A DNA stretch of 64,000 bases, from positions 19,430-83,429 of the forward strand of contig CAZYWZ010000015.1 in assembly GCA_964651705.1 (NCBI GenBank), in the 5' to 3' direction. The stretch's first letter is position 1, and the number at the start of each line of letters is the position of its first letter. This document shows positions 17,355 through 28,231 of the stretch, piece by piece. The translations under genes were made by a program, and so were the position numbers. Below the pieces are notes generated by a model, which was not told the DNA's origin, did not search any database, and saw nothing but the letters and a program-made list of their open reading frames with translations. The DNA is from JADLBR01 sp964651705. Lineage in GTDB: Bacteria; Verrucomicrobiota; Verrucomicrobiia; JADLBR01.

Positions 17355-18731
17355 CTCCCCTCCCGCCCACCCCGCGACGATGTCCGGCATGGGGCACGCC
17401 CCGCAGTCGGTGGCATCCGTGGCGCAGAAACCGTGGTAGATGTGGAGGAGCCCCTGCTGCTCCAGCGCGCACGAGGGTCGAAAGGCGCCCGCGCCACCGC
17501 CCAGCAACCGCTCCGCGGCGATGCGCAACAGCCGGTTCGGCTGTGATGCCGGCAGCGCCTCCAGCGCCGGCGCCGGGCCGCCGCGCTGCGCCAAGATCCA
17601 CGGCGCCGCCACGTTCACCACCAGATCCCGCACCCGCGACTCCCCGATCAGCGCCAGCCGCGCCGGCGCAGGCTCCGATCCCAGCGCCGCATGGCGCTCA
17701 AAATACTCGTGCCGCAGGCCGACCAGCGCCAATGAAAAGCCTTCGAGATCCCCCCGCTTCAGCGCGGCCAACAGCCGCCGCAGCGCGCCTCCCACCGCCG
17801 CCAGCGCCCCCACGCGGCGATGGGGATGATTCGCCGGGCGGCAGCGCCTACGATGCCATAGATGGTCCGGAACCGGCGCGGTCCCGGGCGACCCCGCCAT
17901 GGTCCACCATTCCCTCCAGAGGACCATGGCGTGATCCCGCCCCTCGCCGCGCCATGACGCGACCTCGAACCTCGGCAGAAACCCCGCCAGCCCAAATAGC
18001 CACGCCTCCCTCCCGACCGGCGACATCTTCGTCGCCGGCCGCGCCCGCGCCTTCCGCGCCAATAGCCGGAAGGCCACCTGATTCTCGCGGTACCCCAGGC
18101 CCTCCGCCACCGCTTCCCATAGCGTCTGCATCGGCCCATCCCGCCGCCATTGCCGCGCCAGCCGCGCCGCTTTCAGCGACAACCGATGCCGCCCCGCCTC
18201 CCGCAGCAGCCCGCGCACCGCCCCTGACGCGAGCCCCGACAGCCGCGCGGCGCACGCCCCGGGATGCGCCACCCGCTCAGGCCCCGTCCACCCCCTCGGT
18301 GGCAATCGAGCCAGGAGGACACCCGCCGATTCCGCCAGTTGCGACCCCAGTTCTACGGTCGGGATCAGCGCGCCACACTCCAGCCGCGCCGGCGCAGCAC
18401 CCGCCAGCGCCACGTGGAGCACCACGCCGTTGTAAGCCGGATCCCGATGATGCCCATGCCGCACCCAGTCCCCCGCTTCCAGATGCAACTCGATGTCCCC
18501 ATGCCGCAGCACCCGCTCCGCGAAGCGCACCGCCGCATCCCGAAAATCCGGCCCCCCCTCCCGGTTCCACCAGCCCGTTTGAACGATCTCGACCCTCTGC
18601 CCGTCTGACGTGGTGAGGCGCCTCGGCAGGGCGTGTTCGAACCATAGCCGCTGCAGGGCCGCCTCGTTAAAACCACGGCAGGCGCCAGGCGAATCCCGCA
18701 AAATGCGGGTAAATTGTGTTTCCCGTTCCAA
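17208..18731 (-). CDS. DUF2851-family protein with C-terminal read-through into yggS
   Basis: A 507-residue protein of the DUF2851 family, function unknown. Recognisable blocks are RVEIVQTGWWNREGGPDF near the N-terminus, GDIELHLEAGDWVRHGHHRD, the RCRPANHPHRR segment, and a CxxC-like DCGACPMPDIV near the natural C-terminus. The start codon is TTG at 18731; no better ATG precedes the conserved region. After CPMPDIV, about 50 further residues are encoded antisense to the 3' end of the yggS-like gene and look like non-conserved read-through, suggesting loss of the original stop. Confidence 0.8.
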   Translation of the reverse strand: MERETQFTRILRDSPGACRGFNEAALQRLWFEHALPRRLTTSDGQRVEIVQTGWWNREGGPDFRDAAVRFAERVLRHGDIELHLEAGDWVRHGHHRDPAYNGVVLHVALAGAAPARLECGALIPTVELGSQLAESAGVLLARLPPRGWTGPERVAHPGACAARLSGLASGAVRGLLREAGRHRLSLKAARLARQWRRDGPMQTLWEAVAEGLGYRENQVAFRLLARKARARPATKMSPVGREAWLFGLAGFLPRFEVASWRGEGRDHAMVLWREWWTMAGSPGTAPVPDHLWHRRRCRPANHPHRRVGALAAVGGALRRLLAALKRGDLEGFSLALVGLRHEYFERHAALGSEPAPARLALIGESRVRDLVVNVAAPWILAQRGGPAPALEALPASQPNRLLRIAAERLLGGGAGAFRPSCALEQQGLLHIYHGFCATDATDCGACPMPDIVAGWAGGESRPVGRVDGPAGGEGFPRAEEGGADPDQGAALLDGDGKVTAHAHGKLG

Positions 18732-18777
18732 AACCCTAGGGCATCATGTAACGCCAACCGCGGCCGAGAGCAAGCAC

Positions 18778-19011
18778 ATGTCAGACAACAAATGGACCAC
18801 CGCATCCGCGGTCGCCGCCGGAGTCCTCCTCGGCACCGTCGGCGCGATCGCTTGGCTCTCCGGCGGGGCCTCCGCCAATCCCCCACCGCCCCCTCCCGCA
18901 CAAGGCCATCCCGCCAACCCCGAACCCGCCGACGAACCCATCGTCCGCGCCGTCGCCAAAACTCTCCCCGCCGTCGTCAATATCAACGCCGAGCGCCTCG
19001 TCGCACGATGA
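18778..19011 (+). pseudogene. N-terminal remnant of an HtrA/DegP-like serine protease
   Basis: A 77-residue ORF: a membrane/signal segment (VAAGVLLGTVGAIAWLSGG), a Pro-rich linker, and then PIVRAVAKTLPAVVNINAERLV. This last part matches the start of the trypsin-like domain in HtrA/Deg proteases (PAVVNIxxE). The ORF stops right after, before any His, Asp or Ser of the catalytic triad, and the next gene begins 72 bp later with no remaining protease sequence visible. I read it as the 5' stub left by a deletion. A functional small membrane protein is possible but less likely. Confidence 0.6.
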
Positions 19012-19083
19012 CAACCACCGCACCACCCAAACCAATCAGCCTTGACATGAGAATTGGAACCAGTTGATCCTATGGGGGTTGTG

Positions 19084-20015
<932 letters not shown>

Positions 20016-20019
<4 letters not shown>

Positions 20020-20771
20020 GCCCTCGCACCATCGCCATCCAGTACCGCCGCGAGATACTCTCGCTCTTCGTCTCGCCCATCGCCTACGTCGTCGGCTTCT
20101 GCTTCCTCACCGTCGCCGGCTGGGCCTTCTACGTCTCGGTCCACGCCCTCAACCAAGAGGCCACCCAATGGACCGTCACCGAATTCTTCTTCAACGGCTT
20201 CCCCATCTGGTTCGCCCAGGTCGTCGTCATGCCCGTCATCACCATGCGCATCTTCTCGGAGGAATATAGCCAGGGCACCTTCGAGGGCCTCATGACCGCG
20301 CCGGTCCGCGACTGGGAGGTCGTCCTCGCGAAGTACTTCGCCGTCCTCACCCTTTACGCCGCCATCTGGCTGCCCACCCTCCTGTCCCTCCCCACCTTCC
20401 GCCTCGTCTCGCTCGCCGACGTCCCGCTCGCCGCCGGACCCACCTGGTGCAGCTACCTCATGGTCCTCTTCATGGGCCTCCTCTTCGCCTCCTTCGGGCT
20501 CCTCGCCTCCGCCCTCACCCGAAACCAGATCGTCGCCGCCATCCTCTCCTTCTCCATGACCGCCCTCTTCTTCTTCGCCGGCCTCTTCATCTTCCTCGAC
20601 ATCCCGGGCCCCTTCCGCGAGTTCCTCTACTACATCTCCGTCTTCGACCACATGGAGAGATTCTCCCGCGGCCTCGTCACCACCAAGGTCCCCGTGTTTT
20701 ACCTCTCCCTCACCGCGATCATGCTCTTCGCCACCAAGTGCGTGATCGAAAGCCGCCGCTGGAGGAGCTGA
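20016..20771 (+). CDS. ABC-2 type permease (GldF-like)
   Basis: A 251-residue integral membrane protein with about six transmembrane segments (for example IAYVVGFCFLTVAGWAFYV and ILSFSMTALFFFAGLFIFL). A cytoplasmic MRIFSEEYSQGTFEGLMTAPV segment is the coupling-helix/EE-K-GT signature of ABC-2 permeases of the Gld/NatB kind. It is translationally coupled to the ATPase gene by an ATGA overlap and is followed 3 bp later by the GldG-like gene. Together with the ATPase it should form the membrane core of the transporter. Confidence 0.87.
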
Positions 20772-20774
20772 CCC

Positions 20775-22241
20775 ATGCCCGGACAGAAAAGACCGGCGGC
20801 AAAGCGCCCCTCCCGCGCCGCGATCGGCGGAAACGTCACCGTCTCTCTCGCGCTGGCCTGCCTCTTCGCCGGCATGATCAACTACCTGTCCTTCCGCCAC
20901 CACCTGACCATCGACCTCTCAGCCTCCGGCTCCTTCACGCTCTCCGAAAAAACCCGCAACCTCCTCCGGTCCCTCGAGTCGCCCATCCGCATCTTCTTGC
21001 TCTTCAACGCCGACGCCACCGGCTACACCGAGGTCCGCGGCCTCCTCGAGCGCTACCGCGACGAGGGCTCCGGCCGCGTCCGCCTCGAGGTCATCGAGCG
21101 ATTCGTCGAGCGCGCCCGCGCCGAGGCCCTCGCCGCAGAATTTCGCATCGCCTCCGAGGAAGACGTGATCGCCATCCGCGCCGGCGACGACTATCGCGTC
21201 ATCCCCTCCTCCGATCTCTTCGAACTCGACACCGGCCCCCCGTTCGGCGACCGCGTGGGCGCCTTCTACGTCGAGGATCGCGTCACCTCCGCCATCGCCT
21301 CCCTCGTCTCGGGCAGACGCAAGAAGGTCTATTTCACCGAGGGCCACGGCGAGGCCGACCCCACCTCCAAAGAGGACCGCGACATGTCCGAGCTCGGGGA
21401 ACGGATCCGGGGCGACAACGCCGACGTGGCCAAGGTCAACCTCCTCATCGGCCAGCAGATCCCCGGGGACGCCGATGTCCTCGTCATCGCTGGCCCGCGC
21501 TCGCCCTTCCAACACCAGGAGCTCGAACTCCTCAACGGCTATCTCGGCCGCGGTGGCAACCTCCTCGTGATGCTGGACCCGGGCCGCCCCCATGGCCTCG
21601 ATCCCCTCCTCGAACGGATGGGCGTCAATGCCCGCGACGACGTCGCCGTCTGGCCAGCCCGCATCGCCGGCGCGCCCGTCCTCGTCCAGACCATCCCGGC
21701 GGAGACCTATGGCGCCCACCCCATCGTCGCCCGATTCCAGCGGGTCAACCTCCTCTTCCACAACACCCGTTCCTTCACCCGCGCCCCCACCTCCGCGGGC
21801 ACCGGCGCCCAAGTGACCGAACTGGCACTCTCCCCCGCCTCCGCCTGGGGCGAGACCGATGGCCTCTCCGATGCCGCTAACTTCGACGAGGGCCGCGACT
21901 ACCGCGGCCCCCTCTGCCTCGCCATCGCCGTCGATAGCGGTCGGGTCGGCAACGAGAATGTCGACCTCGCAGGCGCGCGCCTCGTCGCCGCCGGCTGCTC
22001 CGGCATCTTCACCAACGAGGGCCTCCGGCGGTCGCCCGTGGCCGCCGACCTCGCCCTCAACGCGATCAATTGGATGGTCAGGCAAGAGCGGCTCATCGGC
22101 ATCGCCCCCAAGCAACCGCGCCGCCACGGTTACTCCCTCTCCGTCGCCCAGCTCACAACCCTCGCCGTCCTCGTCGGGCTCGTCATCCCAGCCAGCGTGC
22201 TGTTGGTCGGCGCGGCCGCATGGTTCCAGCGACGCTCCTAG
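20775..22241 (+). CDS. GldG-family ABC auxiliary protein
   Basis: A 488-residue protein of the Gldg/ABC_transp_aux family. It has an N-terminal transmembrane helix (VTVSLALACLFAGMINYLSF), then the family's DLSASGSFTLSEKTRNLLRSL block, a periplasmic domain with VYFTEGHGEADP and GGNLLVMLDPG segments, and a C-terminal transmembrane helix (LTTLAVLVGLVIPASVLLVGAAAWF) ending just before the stop. Members partner ABC-2 exporters and are thought to act in the periplasm. No enzymatic motif is evident. It starts 3 bp after the permease and ends 7 bp before the DUF4340-like gene. Confidence 0.87.
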   Translation: MPGQKRPAAKRPSRAAIGGNVTVSLALACLFAGMINYLSFRHHLTIDLSASGSFTLSEKTRNLLRSLESPIRIFLLFNADATGYTEVRGLLERYRDEGSGRVRLEVIERFVERARAEALAAEFRIASEEDVIAIRAGDDYRVIPSSDLFELDTGPPFGDRVGAFYVEDRVTSAIASLVSGRRKKVYFTEGHGEADPTSKEDRDMSELGERIRGDNADVAKVNLLIGQQIPGDADVLVIAGPRSPFQHQELELLNGYLGRGGNLLVMLDPGRPHGLDPLLERMGVNARDDVAVWPARIAGAPVLVQTIPAETYGAHPIVARFQRVNLLFHNTRSFTRAPTSAGTGAQVTELALSPASAWGETDGLSDAANFDEGRDYRGPLCLAIAVDSGRVGNENVDLAGARLVAAGCSGIFTNEGLRRSPVAADLALNAINWMVRQERLIGIAPKQPRRHGYSLSVAQLTTLAVLVGLVIPASVLLVGAAAWFQRRS

Positions 22242-22248
22242 GATCCCG

Positions 22249-24012
22249 ATGAATCGTGCCACCCCAATTGTCCTCGCAGTCCTCTGCGCCCTGCTCGCCG
22301 CCTTCATCCTCTTCTTCGAAACGGAATGGCAATCCACCGACGAAGTGCTCGAGCGCGCCGAACGCCTATACCACATCCCCGCCGGCGAGATCGACTGGCT
22401 GTCCGTCAAGAATCCCGCCGATCGCGTCGTCATGAAAAAGTCGGGCGGCAAGTGGAAACTCGAGGAACCCGTCGAACTGCCTGCCGATAACCCGGCCGTC
22501 GCCTCATTCGTCCGGCGCCTCGCCGACCTCGAGTTCGTCCGCCAGTTCGACGCGCCCGACATCGAAAAGGGCCTCGAGGTCTATGGGCTCGTCCCCCCAA
22601 CCGTCGTGCTCCGCGCCCGATGGGATGGCGAGGAGATCGAACTCCGCCTCGGCGCGCGCACCCCAACCGGAACCGGCGTCTACGCCCAGACCCGCAAGAA
22701 CGTCCGCCGCGTCTACGCGATCGATGCCGCGATCCTCGACATCCTATCCCGCCCAGCCTCCGATTGGAGGAGCCGCGATCTTATCGATTTCGACCCCGAG
22801 AGGGTCGAGGAGATCCGCCTCTTGGGCCCCGCCTCAAAAATCCGCATCGAGCGCCGCGGCGACCGATGGTTCATGAAAAGCCCCCTGAGCGCCCGCGCCT
22901 CCGCCGCGCGGGTCCGCGCGACCATCACCGCGCTCGACCGTTCCCAGATCGAACGTTTCGTCGCGGACGACGATGCCCGGCTCGAGGACTTCGGCCTCCG
23001 GGAACCGCGCCTCACGGCGCACCTCGAGGTGCGCGATGGCGAGGATGCCGAAGTCCAGTTCGGCGCCCCAGACCCCGAACGGCCCGGGGCCATCTTCGTC
23101 AGGTGCCTGGAGGCCTCCTCGATCGTCTCGGTGTCCACAAACCTCCTCGCCGGCCTGGAGATCAAGCCGGAGGAGTTTCGGGATCGCCAACTCATCCCCG
23201 TCGATGCCGCCGCCGTCGAACGCGTGGTCCTCACCCGCGCCGAAACCCGGATGGAGGCGATCCGCCGCGGCGGCGCCTGGGAGATCGTCCGACCCGGCGA
23301 ACTGGAGACTTCCCCGGCCGACGGCGCCGCCGTCGCCCGTTTCGTCCGCCACTGCTGCGGTATCCAGGTCGCCCAATTCGTCGCGGACGCCGTCACCGAT
23401 CCCGCGGAACTCGGCCTGGACGAACCCTCCGCGCGCGTCGAGTTTTGGACGGCCGCCGGATCCGGGCCCTCGGAGGGCAGACCAGAGGCGGGCGGACGCA
23501 GGCTCGATGCCACCCTCCTCGTCGGCCCGCCAAAAGACGGCGCCCACAACTGCGTCGTCGATCCCGAGCCCTTTGTCCTCGCGATCACCAAAGAGGATTT
23601 CGCGCCCCTCCAGATCGAGCCATGGGCGTGGCGCACCCCCACTGTCTGGAAACTCGATGGCCCCGTAACCGCCTTCTCCGTGCGACGCGGCACGGCGCAG
23701 TGCCTCGTGTCACGCGCCGACGGCGGGTGGACCGCGGAACCACCCGGCCCCATCGAGCCGGCGGCGGCCGCCGCCGCCGCCGACATCCTCGCCTCCCTCC
23801 AGGCCCGCGCCTGGCTCGGCCCAGACCCCCCACGCACCCTGTACGACCCCGCGGTCACATTTTCCATCCGGGACACCGCCGTCCTCCGCATCTGGCAGGA
23901 TGGCGAACGCTGGATTGCCTGGGCCGAGGGCGGAGGCGCCCCGAACCTCTTCTTCGAACTCACCCCCGCCGAAGCCCAACTGCTGAACCATCCGATCCGC
24001 CAAACCCCTTGA
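22249..24012 (+). CDS. DUF4340-like exported protein
   Basis: A 587-residue protein. The N-terminus is a signal anchor (PIVLAVLCALLAAFILFFE), followed by repeated DUF4340-type units: blocks such as SVKNPADRVVMKKSGGKWKL with EPVELPADNPAV, and later RVVLTRAETRMEAIRRGGAW, recur across the protein. DUF4340 proteins occur next to GldG homologues in many bacteria but have no known function. The ATG at 22249 lies 7 bp after the GldG-like stop. Its stop overlaps the TTG start of the next gene, so expression is coupled. Confidence 0.82.
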   Translation: MNRATPIVLAVLCALLAAFILFFETEWQSTDEVLERAERLYHIPAGEIDWLSVKNPADRVVMKKSGGKWKLEEPVELPADNPAVASFVRRLADLEFVRQFDAPDIEKGLEVYGLVPPTVVLRARWDGEEIELRLGARTPTGTGVYAQTRKNVRRVYAIDAAILDILSRPASDWRSRDLIDFDPERVEEIRLLGPASKIRIERRGDRWFMKSPLSARASAARVRATITALDRSQIERFVADDDARLEDFGLREPRLTAHLEVRDGEDAEVQFGAPDPERPGAIFVRCLEASSIVSVSTNLLAGLEIKPEEFRDRQLIPVDAAAVERVVLTRAETRMEAIRRGGAWEIVRPGELETSPADGAAVARFVRHCCGIQVAQFVADAVTDPAELGLDEPSARVEFWTAAGSGPSEGRPEAGGRRLDATLLVGPPKDGAHNCVVDPEPFVLAITKEDFAPLQIEPWAWRTPTVWKLDGPVTAFSVRRGTAQCLVSRADGGWTAEPPGPIEPAAAAAAADILASLQARAWLGPDPPRTLYDPAVTFSIRDTAVLRIWQDGERWIAWAEGGGAPNLFFELTPAEAQLLNHPIRQTP

Positions 24013-26369
24013 ACCACGATCGCCTGCACTCCCTGGCCTCCGCCTTTGTCAGGCTCCTCATCGGCACCGCCATCGCCGCCCTCGCCGTCGCCGCCTCCAC
24101 GATCCTCGCCTTCCGCATCTGGGGCATCCCCGACCCTTGGCAGAAGCGCCTGCGCGACGAACTCGACCGCCGCGGCGTCCACATCGATTACGGGAAGCTC
24201 TACATCGACACCGCCGGCCGCTTGATCATCCGGGATGCCGTCTGGAAAAGCTCCCTCAGCAATGCCGACACCACCGTTCGCGCCGCCCGGATCCGATGCG
24301 GCATCGCGTGGTGGTCCTGGTGGAGACGCCAGCCCTTCCTCAACTCCATCGACCTCCAGGGCGGACGGGTCGAGACCCGCCTCGATGACTCAACCGCCGC
24401 CACCCTGCGCGACCTCCGCTGCTCCGCCTCCCTCGGCGTGGACGAGTTCATTCTCGAATCCATGTCCGCCAGGATCCTCAACGTCTCCATCGAGGGCTCC
24501 GGCCGGATCCCATGGGACGCCTTCCGGCGCACCAGAGCCCCAGGCGCATCGCCCAAACCCCTCGACCTCGCCGGCCTCGCGCCCGCCTGGCGCCGCGCCG
24601 AGGAGATCTCCGCCGAGATCCGATCCGCCACACCCCCAAAACTCACCACCACATTCAAAGGCTCCGACGATATCGACCAGTTCTTTGCCGAGGTCAGGAT
24701 CCTATTTCCCCCGCTGACCTACCGCGGCATCTCCGTCCGCGAGGCCCGGGGCTCGGCGACCTTCCAGTCCGATGTTGCCCGGATACCCAGGCTCGAGATC
24801 CATCTCGACCCCGGCGCCTCCATCACGCTCGCCTGCCGCGCCGACCTCCAGCAAAAACAAGGCTCCGCCGTCATCGAGGTCTCCGGCGATCCATCCTGGG
24901 CGCTCCCCCTCCTGCCCGAGTCGGCGCAGAAGACCGTATCCTCTCTCCGATTCGATGCGCCCCCATCGACGCGCTGCGAGGTGCGAGCCTCCTGGGATGG
25001 CACCCCCTCGGCCACCGCGCTCCTCGACGCCGATTGGCGCAACCTCGAGTTCGCCGGCCGCAGGATACACCGCATCCAGATCCCCGCCGCCTTCGAGGGC
25101 GGAAAGATCTTTGTGCCAGAGGCCACCCTCATCACCGGCGACGAATCCGTCGTCGTCCGTTTTCTTCGCGACGCGCCCTCGGGCGAGGCGCGGGGTTCCG
25201 TCACCGGCACCCTCGATCCCGCCATCGTCGGCCCGCTGCTGCCCCCCGCCGCCCAGCCTTTCTTCAGCTCCTGCCAGTTCTCCGAGGGCGTCACGATGGA
25301 CATCCGCGCCACCCTGCCCTCCGGCGATCCCAGGGGCCTGCGCCTCGATGGCAGCATCGACATCAAGAATGCCCACTACAAGGGCGTGCCCCTCCGCCGC
25401 GTCGCCGCCAACGTCGAGATGGAGGGCCGGAAACTCGGCTTCCGCGACATCGTGCTCGCCAAGCCCGAGGGCGAGGGCACCTGCGCCGCCATGGACTACG
25501 ACCTCGATACCCGACTGCTCGATATCCGGGACGCCGGTGGCGCCCTCCACGTCCAGGAGACCGCCCACCTCTTCGGCGGCAACTTCGAGAAATACTGCAA
25601 GCCCTACCGCTTCGCCTCGCCCCCGCGCTTCGATCTCGATGGCCTCATCGACCTCGGTGGCGGCGCGCTCTCGCGCTTCGACCTCTCCGTCCGGGGTTCC
25701 GACCTCCTGTACCCCTTCCTCGGCGTCGATGTCCCGGCGCGCTCGGTCCGCGCCAAGGTCCGCTTCGACGGCATGCGCATGCGAATGGCGTCCCTGGATG
25801 CGGACGTCTTCGGTGGTGGCCTCGGCATGTCCGGGGGTTTTGACTTCACCGGCCGGGACGCCCGTTTCGATCTCGACTTCGATGTCCGCGCCGTCGCCTT
25901 CGATCGCGTCATGCGCACCTTTTTTCAGGTGGAGGACGTCTCCGGCTCCCTCTCCGGCAAGGTCTCCCTCCGAGGCACGGTCGATCGGCTCGGCACGCTC
26001 AATGGCTCCGGCAGGGCCGACATCCGGGACGGAAACATCCTCAAGATCCCCGTCTTCGGTGGCCTCTCCGCCCTCATGAGCGTCTTCATCCCAAACCTCG
26101 GCTATGCCAAGGCGGAAAACGCCGGCTGCGATTTCGTCGTCGAGGACGGCGTCGTGAAATGGAAGGACCTCGCGCTGAAAAGCACGACTTTCGCCATGAT
26201 ATGCAACGGCGACTATAGCATCGTCCGCGACAACCTCGACGCCGACGCCCGCGTCAACATGCGGGGGCCCGTCGGCCTCATGCTATTCCCCGTCAGCAAG
26301 CTCTTCGAATACCACGGCACCGGGCCGCTCAAGAATGTGTCGTGGGGCCCGAAGCTGCTCGGCAAGTGA
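24009..26369 (+). CDS. AsmA-like / large envelope protein with N-terminal membrane anchor
   Basis: A 786-residue protein starting at TTG 24009, which overlaps the previous stop as TTGA. One N-terminal transmembrane helix (LIGTAIAALAVAASTILAFRIW) is followed by a long beta-rich region. The C-terminal ~250 residues resemble the AsmA/DUF3971 C-terminal region (DIKNAHYKGVPLRRV, GSGRADIRDGNILKIPVFGG, then a FPVSKLFEYHGTGPLKN ending). AsmA-like proteins bridge the inner and outer membranes and are implicated in lipid transport. As the last gene of the ABC operon it suggests the transporter works on an envelope lipid or surface component. The open frame extends far upstream but only in the antisense-like shadow of the previous gene. 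Confidence 0.75.
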   Translation: MNHDRLHSLASAFVRLLIGTAIAALAVAASTILAFRIWGIPDPWQKRLRDELDRRGVHIDYGKLYIDTAGRLIIRDAVWKSSLSNADTTVRAARIRCGIAWWSWWRRQPFLNSIDLQGGRVETRLDDSTAATLRDLRCSASLGVDEFILESMSARILNVSIEGSGRIPWDAFRRTRAPGASPKPLDLAGLAPAWRRAEEISAEIRSATPPKLTTTFKGSDDIDQFFAEVRILFPPLTYRGISVREARGSATFQSDVARIPRLEIHLDPGASITLACRADLQQKQGSAVIEVSGDPSWALPLLPESAQKTVSSLRFDAPPSTRCEVRASWDGTPSATALLDADWRNLEFAGRRIHRIQIPAAFEGGKIFVPEATLITGDESVVVRFLRDAPSGEARGSVTGTLDPAIVGPLLPPAAQPFFSSCQFSEGVTMDIRATLPSGDPRGLRLDGSIDIKNAHYKGVPLRRVAANVEMEGRKLGFRDIVLAKPEGEGTCAAMDYDLDTRLLDIRDAGGALHVQETAHLFGGNFEKYCKPYRFASPPRFDLDGLIDLGGGALSRFDLSVRGSDLLYPFLGVDVPARSVRAKVRFDGMRMRMASLDADVFGGGLGMSGGFDFTGRDARFDLDFDVRAVAFDRVMRTFFQVEDVSGSLSGKVSLRGTVDRLGTLNGSGRADIRDGNILKIPVFGGLSALMSVFIPNLGYAKAENAGCDFVVEDGVVKWKDLALKSTTFAMICNGDYSIVRDNLDADARVNMRGPVGLMLFPVSKLFEYHGTGPLKNVSWGPKLLGK

Positions 26370-26378
26370 TCAGGTCCC

Positions 26379-27233
26379 TCACGGCGCCAGCAGGAAATCC
26401 ATCCCTTCCCCCCCCGACAGGTACGCGTTCCACGCCTCCCGGCCCCCGAGCAGCCAGAGCCACGCGCCAAACATCAGAGGCGGCCCGAACGGGATTGCCA
26501 TGAAACTGCCCCACTTGTGCCCGGAGAGCCACAGGTACCCCACCCCGAGCACCGCCCCGATCACCGAGCCCGACATCGCGCTGAATACCCCCCCCTGCCA
26601 CCCGAGGAATGCCCCGAGGCATAGCATCAGCTTGATGTCGCCCAACCCCATCGCCTCCTTTTTCAACAGCCGCGTCCCGCACCACGAGACGACGTACAGG
26701 GACACCGCGCAGATCGCCGCCCCGAGCACCGCCGCCTTGATCCCGTCGTAGGGGTCGCCCGCGCCATGCAGCCCCGGCAGCAGCGCCGAAAATACCACCC
26801 CCGCCCCAAAGCCCCCGAGCGTCACCCGATCCGGTATGATCTGCCACTCGATGTCCGTCCGCATGCCGATCAGCAGCATGCCGGTCATCACCCAATACGC
26901 CGTCGCCGCCGGCAGCCCGTGCCGCGCGTACAGCACCGCGAACAGCGCGCCCCCCAGCAGCTCCACGGCGGGATACAGCGCGCTGATCGGCCCGCCGCAG
27001 CTCGCGCACCGCCCCCTGAGCCACAGCCAGCTCACGACCGGGATGTTGTGAAACCAACGGATCCTCGCACCGCACAGCGGGCAAAACGACCGCTCGTCCG
27101 CCAGCCCGATCTCCCGCGGGATCCGGTACGCGCACGCGTTGGCGAACGATCCGATGCACGCCCCCAGCACAAAAGCGTACGCCACCATCAGCGGGTGTCG
27201 CGAGAGCAGCACTTCCCAGGCATCCCGGATCAA
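26379..27233 (-). CDS. Prepilin peptidase (type IV leader peptidase/N-methyltransferase)
   Basis: A 284-residue inner-membrane aspartic peptidase that cleaves and N-methylates type IV pilin-like preproteins. The cytoplasmic zinc-type cysteine pairs CPLC and CASC flank RIRWFHNIPVVSW. The catalytic aspartates sit in MRTDIEWQIIPD and GLGDIK. About seven to eight transmembrane helices are visible. The start appears to be TTG 27233, overlapping the aroE stop as TTGA. No pilin or secretion genes are in the window. rpoN lies two genes upstream, and in other bacteria sigma-54 drives pilin genes, so a link is possible. Confidence 0.92.
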   Translation of the reverse strand: MIRDAWEVLLSRHPLMVAYAFVLGACIGSFANACAYRIPREIGLADERSFCPLCGARIRWFHNIPVVSWLWLRGRCASCGGPISALYPAVELLGGALFAVLYARHGLPAATAYWVMTGMLLIGMRTDIEWQIIPDRVTLGGFGAGVVFSALLPGLHGAGDPYDGIKAAVLGAAICAVSLYVVSWCGTRLLKKEAMGLGDIKLMLCLGAFLGWQGGVFSAMSGSVIGAVLGVGYLWLSGHKWGSFMAIPFGPPLMFGAWLWLLGGREAWNAYLSGGEGMDFLLAP

Positions 27234-28150
27234 GCGACCGCCCCCCGCAGCGCGCGCCGCATCACGTCGACGGGGGCCGGGCGCCCGAGCCAGATCTCCA
27301 GCGACAGCGCGCCCTGATGCAACAGCATCGACAGGCCGCCCGCCCCACGCGCCCCGGCCTCCAACGCCGCCTCTAGCAATGGCGTCCGCGGCGGGCCATA
27401 GATCGTGTCGTAGACCAGATGGTGCGGGCGCAGCAGGTGCGCCGGCAGCGGCGAGGCATCGCCCGGACGCATCCCGAGCGACGTCGCGTTCACGATGAGG
27501 TCCACGCCCTCCATCTCACCCGCCAGTGCTACCCCCTCCAGTGGCAGTGCCCGCAGCCGCGCCGCCTGCCCCTCGAGCTTGTCGTCCAGATACATCGGCG
27601 CGATGTCCCGCGCCAGCGCCTCCGCCCGAGCCACCGTCCGGTTCGCCAGCACGATCCGCTCCGCGCGCTCCCGCGCCGCCTGAAATGCGATCGCCCGCCC
27701 GGTCCCACCCGCGCCCAGGACCAGCACCTTCATCTCCGACAGCGGCATCCGAAACTCTTCGCGGATCGCCCGGGAGAATCCCCGCGCGTCGGTGTTGTGC
27801 CCGACCGCCCGCCCCCCCTCCCCGAAGACCACCGTGCTCACCGCCCCCGCCATCCGCGCCTCGTCCGAAAGCTCACCCACGACCGTCGCCCCCGCCACCT
27901 TGTGCGGCACCGTCAGATTGCCCCCCCGCACCCCCGCTCTGCCCAACAGCTCCAGCGCCCCCCCCAGTTCCTCCGGCGCGACGTCGAATGCCACGTAGTC
28001 CGCCTCGACCCCGAGCGCCTCCAGCGCCGCCGTGTGCATCGCCGGCAACAGCGAATGCCCCACCGGCCAACCGACCACCCCGTACGTGGCCCGCGCCGGC
28101 TTCCAGCCATCCAGTTCCCCCATGCGCAAAACGCGGCCCTTCGCACTCAT
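27230..28150 (-). CDS. aroE: Shikimate dehydrogenase
   Basis: A 306-residue NADPH-dependent enzyme reducing 3-dehydroshikimate in aromatic amino acid synthesis. The substrate site shows GVVGWPVGHSLLPAMHTAAL and the NLTVPHK catalytic lysine; the NADP fold shows VLVLGAGGTGRAIAF and ANRT; NATSLGM is conserved. ATG 28150 is chosen because GGAG lies 6 nt before it; ATG 28156 and an earlier in-frame start are alternatives. It overlaps the prepilin peptidase start and follows rpoN by 81 bp, so rpoN-aroE-peptidase may be co-transcribed. Confidence 0.92.
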   Translation of the reverse strand: MSAKGRVLRMGELDGWKPARATYGVVGWPVGHSLLPAMHTAALEALGVEADYVAFDVAPEELGGALELLGRAGVRGGNLTVPHKVAGATVVGELSDEARMAGAVSTVVFGEGGRAVGHNTDARGFSRAIREEFRMPLSEMKVLVLGAGGTGRAIAFQAARERAERIVLANRTVARAEALARDIAPMYLDDKLEGQAARLRALPLEGVALAGEMEGVDLIVNATSLGMRPGDASPLPAHLLRPHHLVYDTIYGPPRTPLLEAALEAGARGAGGLSMLLHQGALSLEIWLGRPAPVDVMRRALRGAVA

Positions 28151-28231
28151 AGTCATCTCCGCAGTATCCCACATTCTACCCAACCCGGCCCCCCCCAAGA
28201 AAGCAAAACCCTCCGCCGCCATCCCCGCGCA

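Noticed and set aside
22620..24008. Upstream extension of the AsmA-like gene
   Set aside because: It is the shadow of the DUF4340-like gene; the TTGA overlap at 24009 fits operon coupling.
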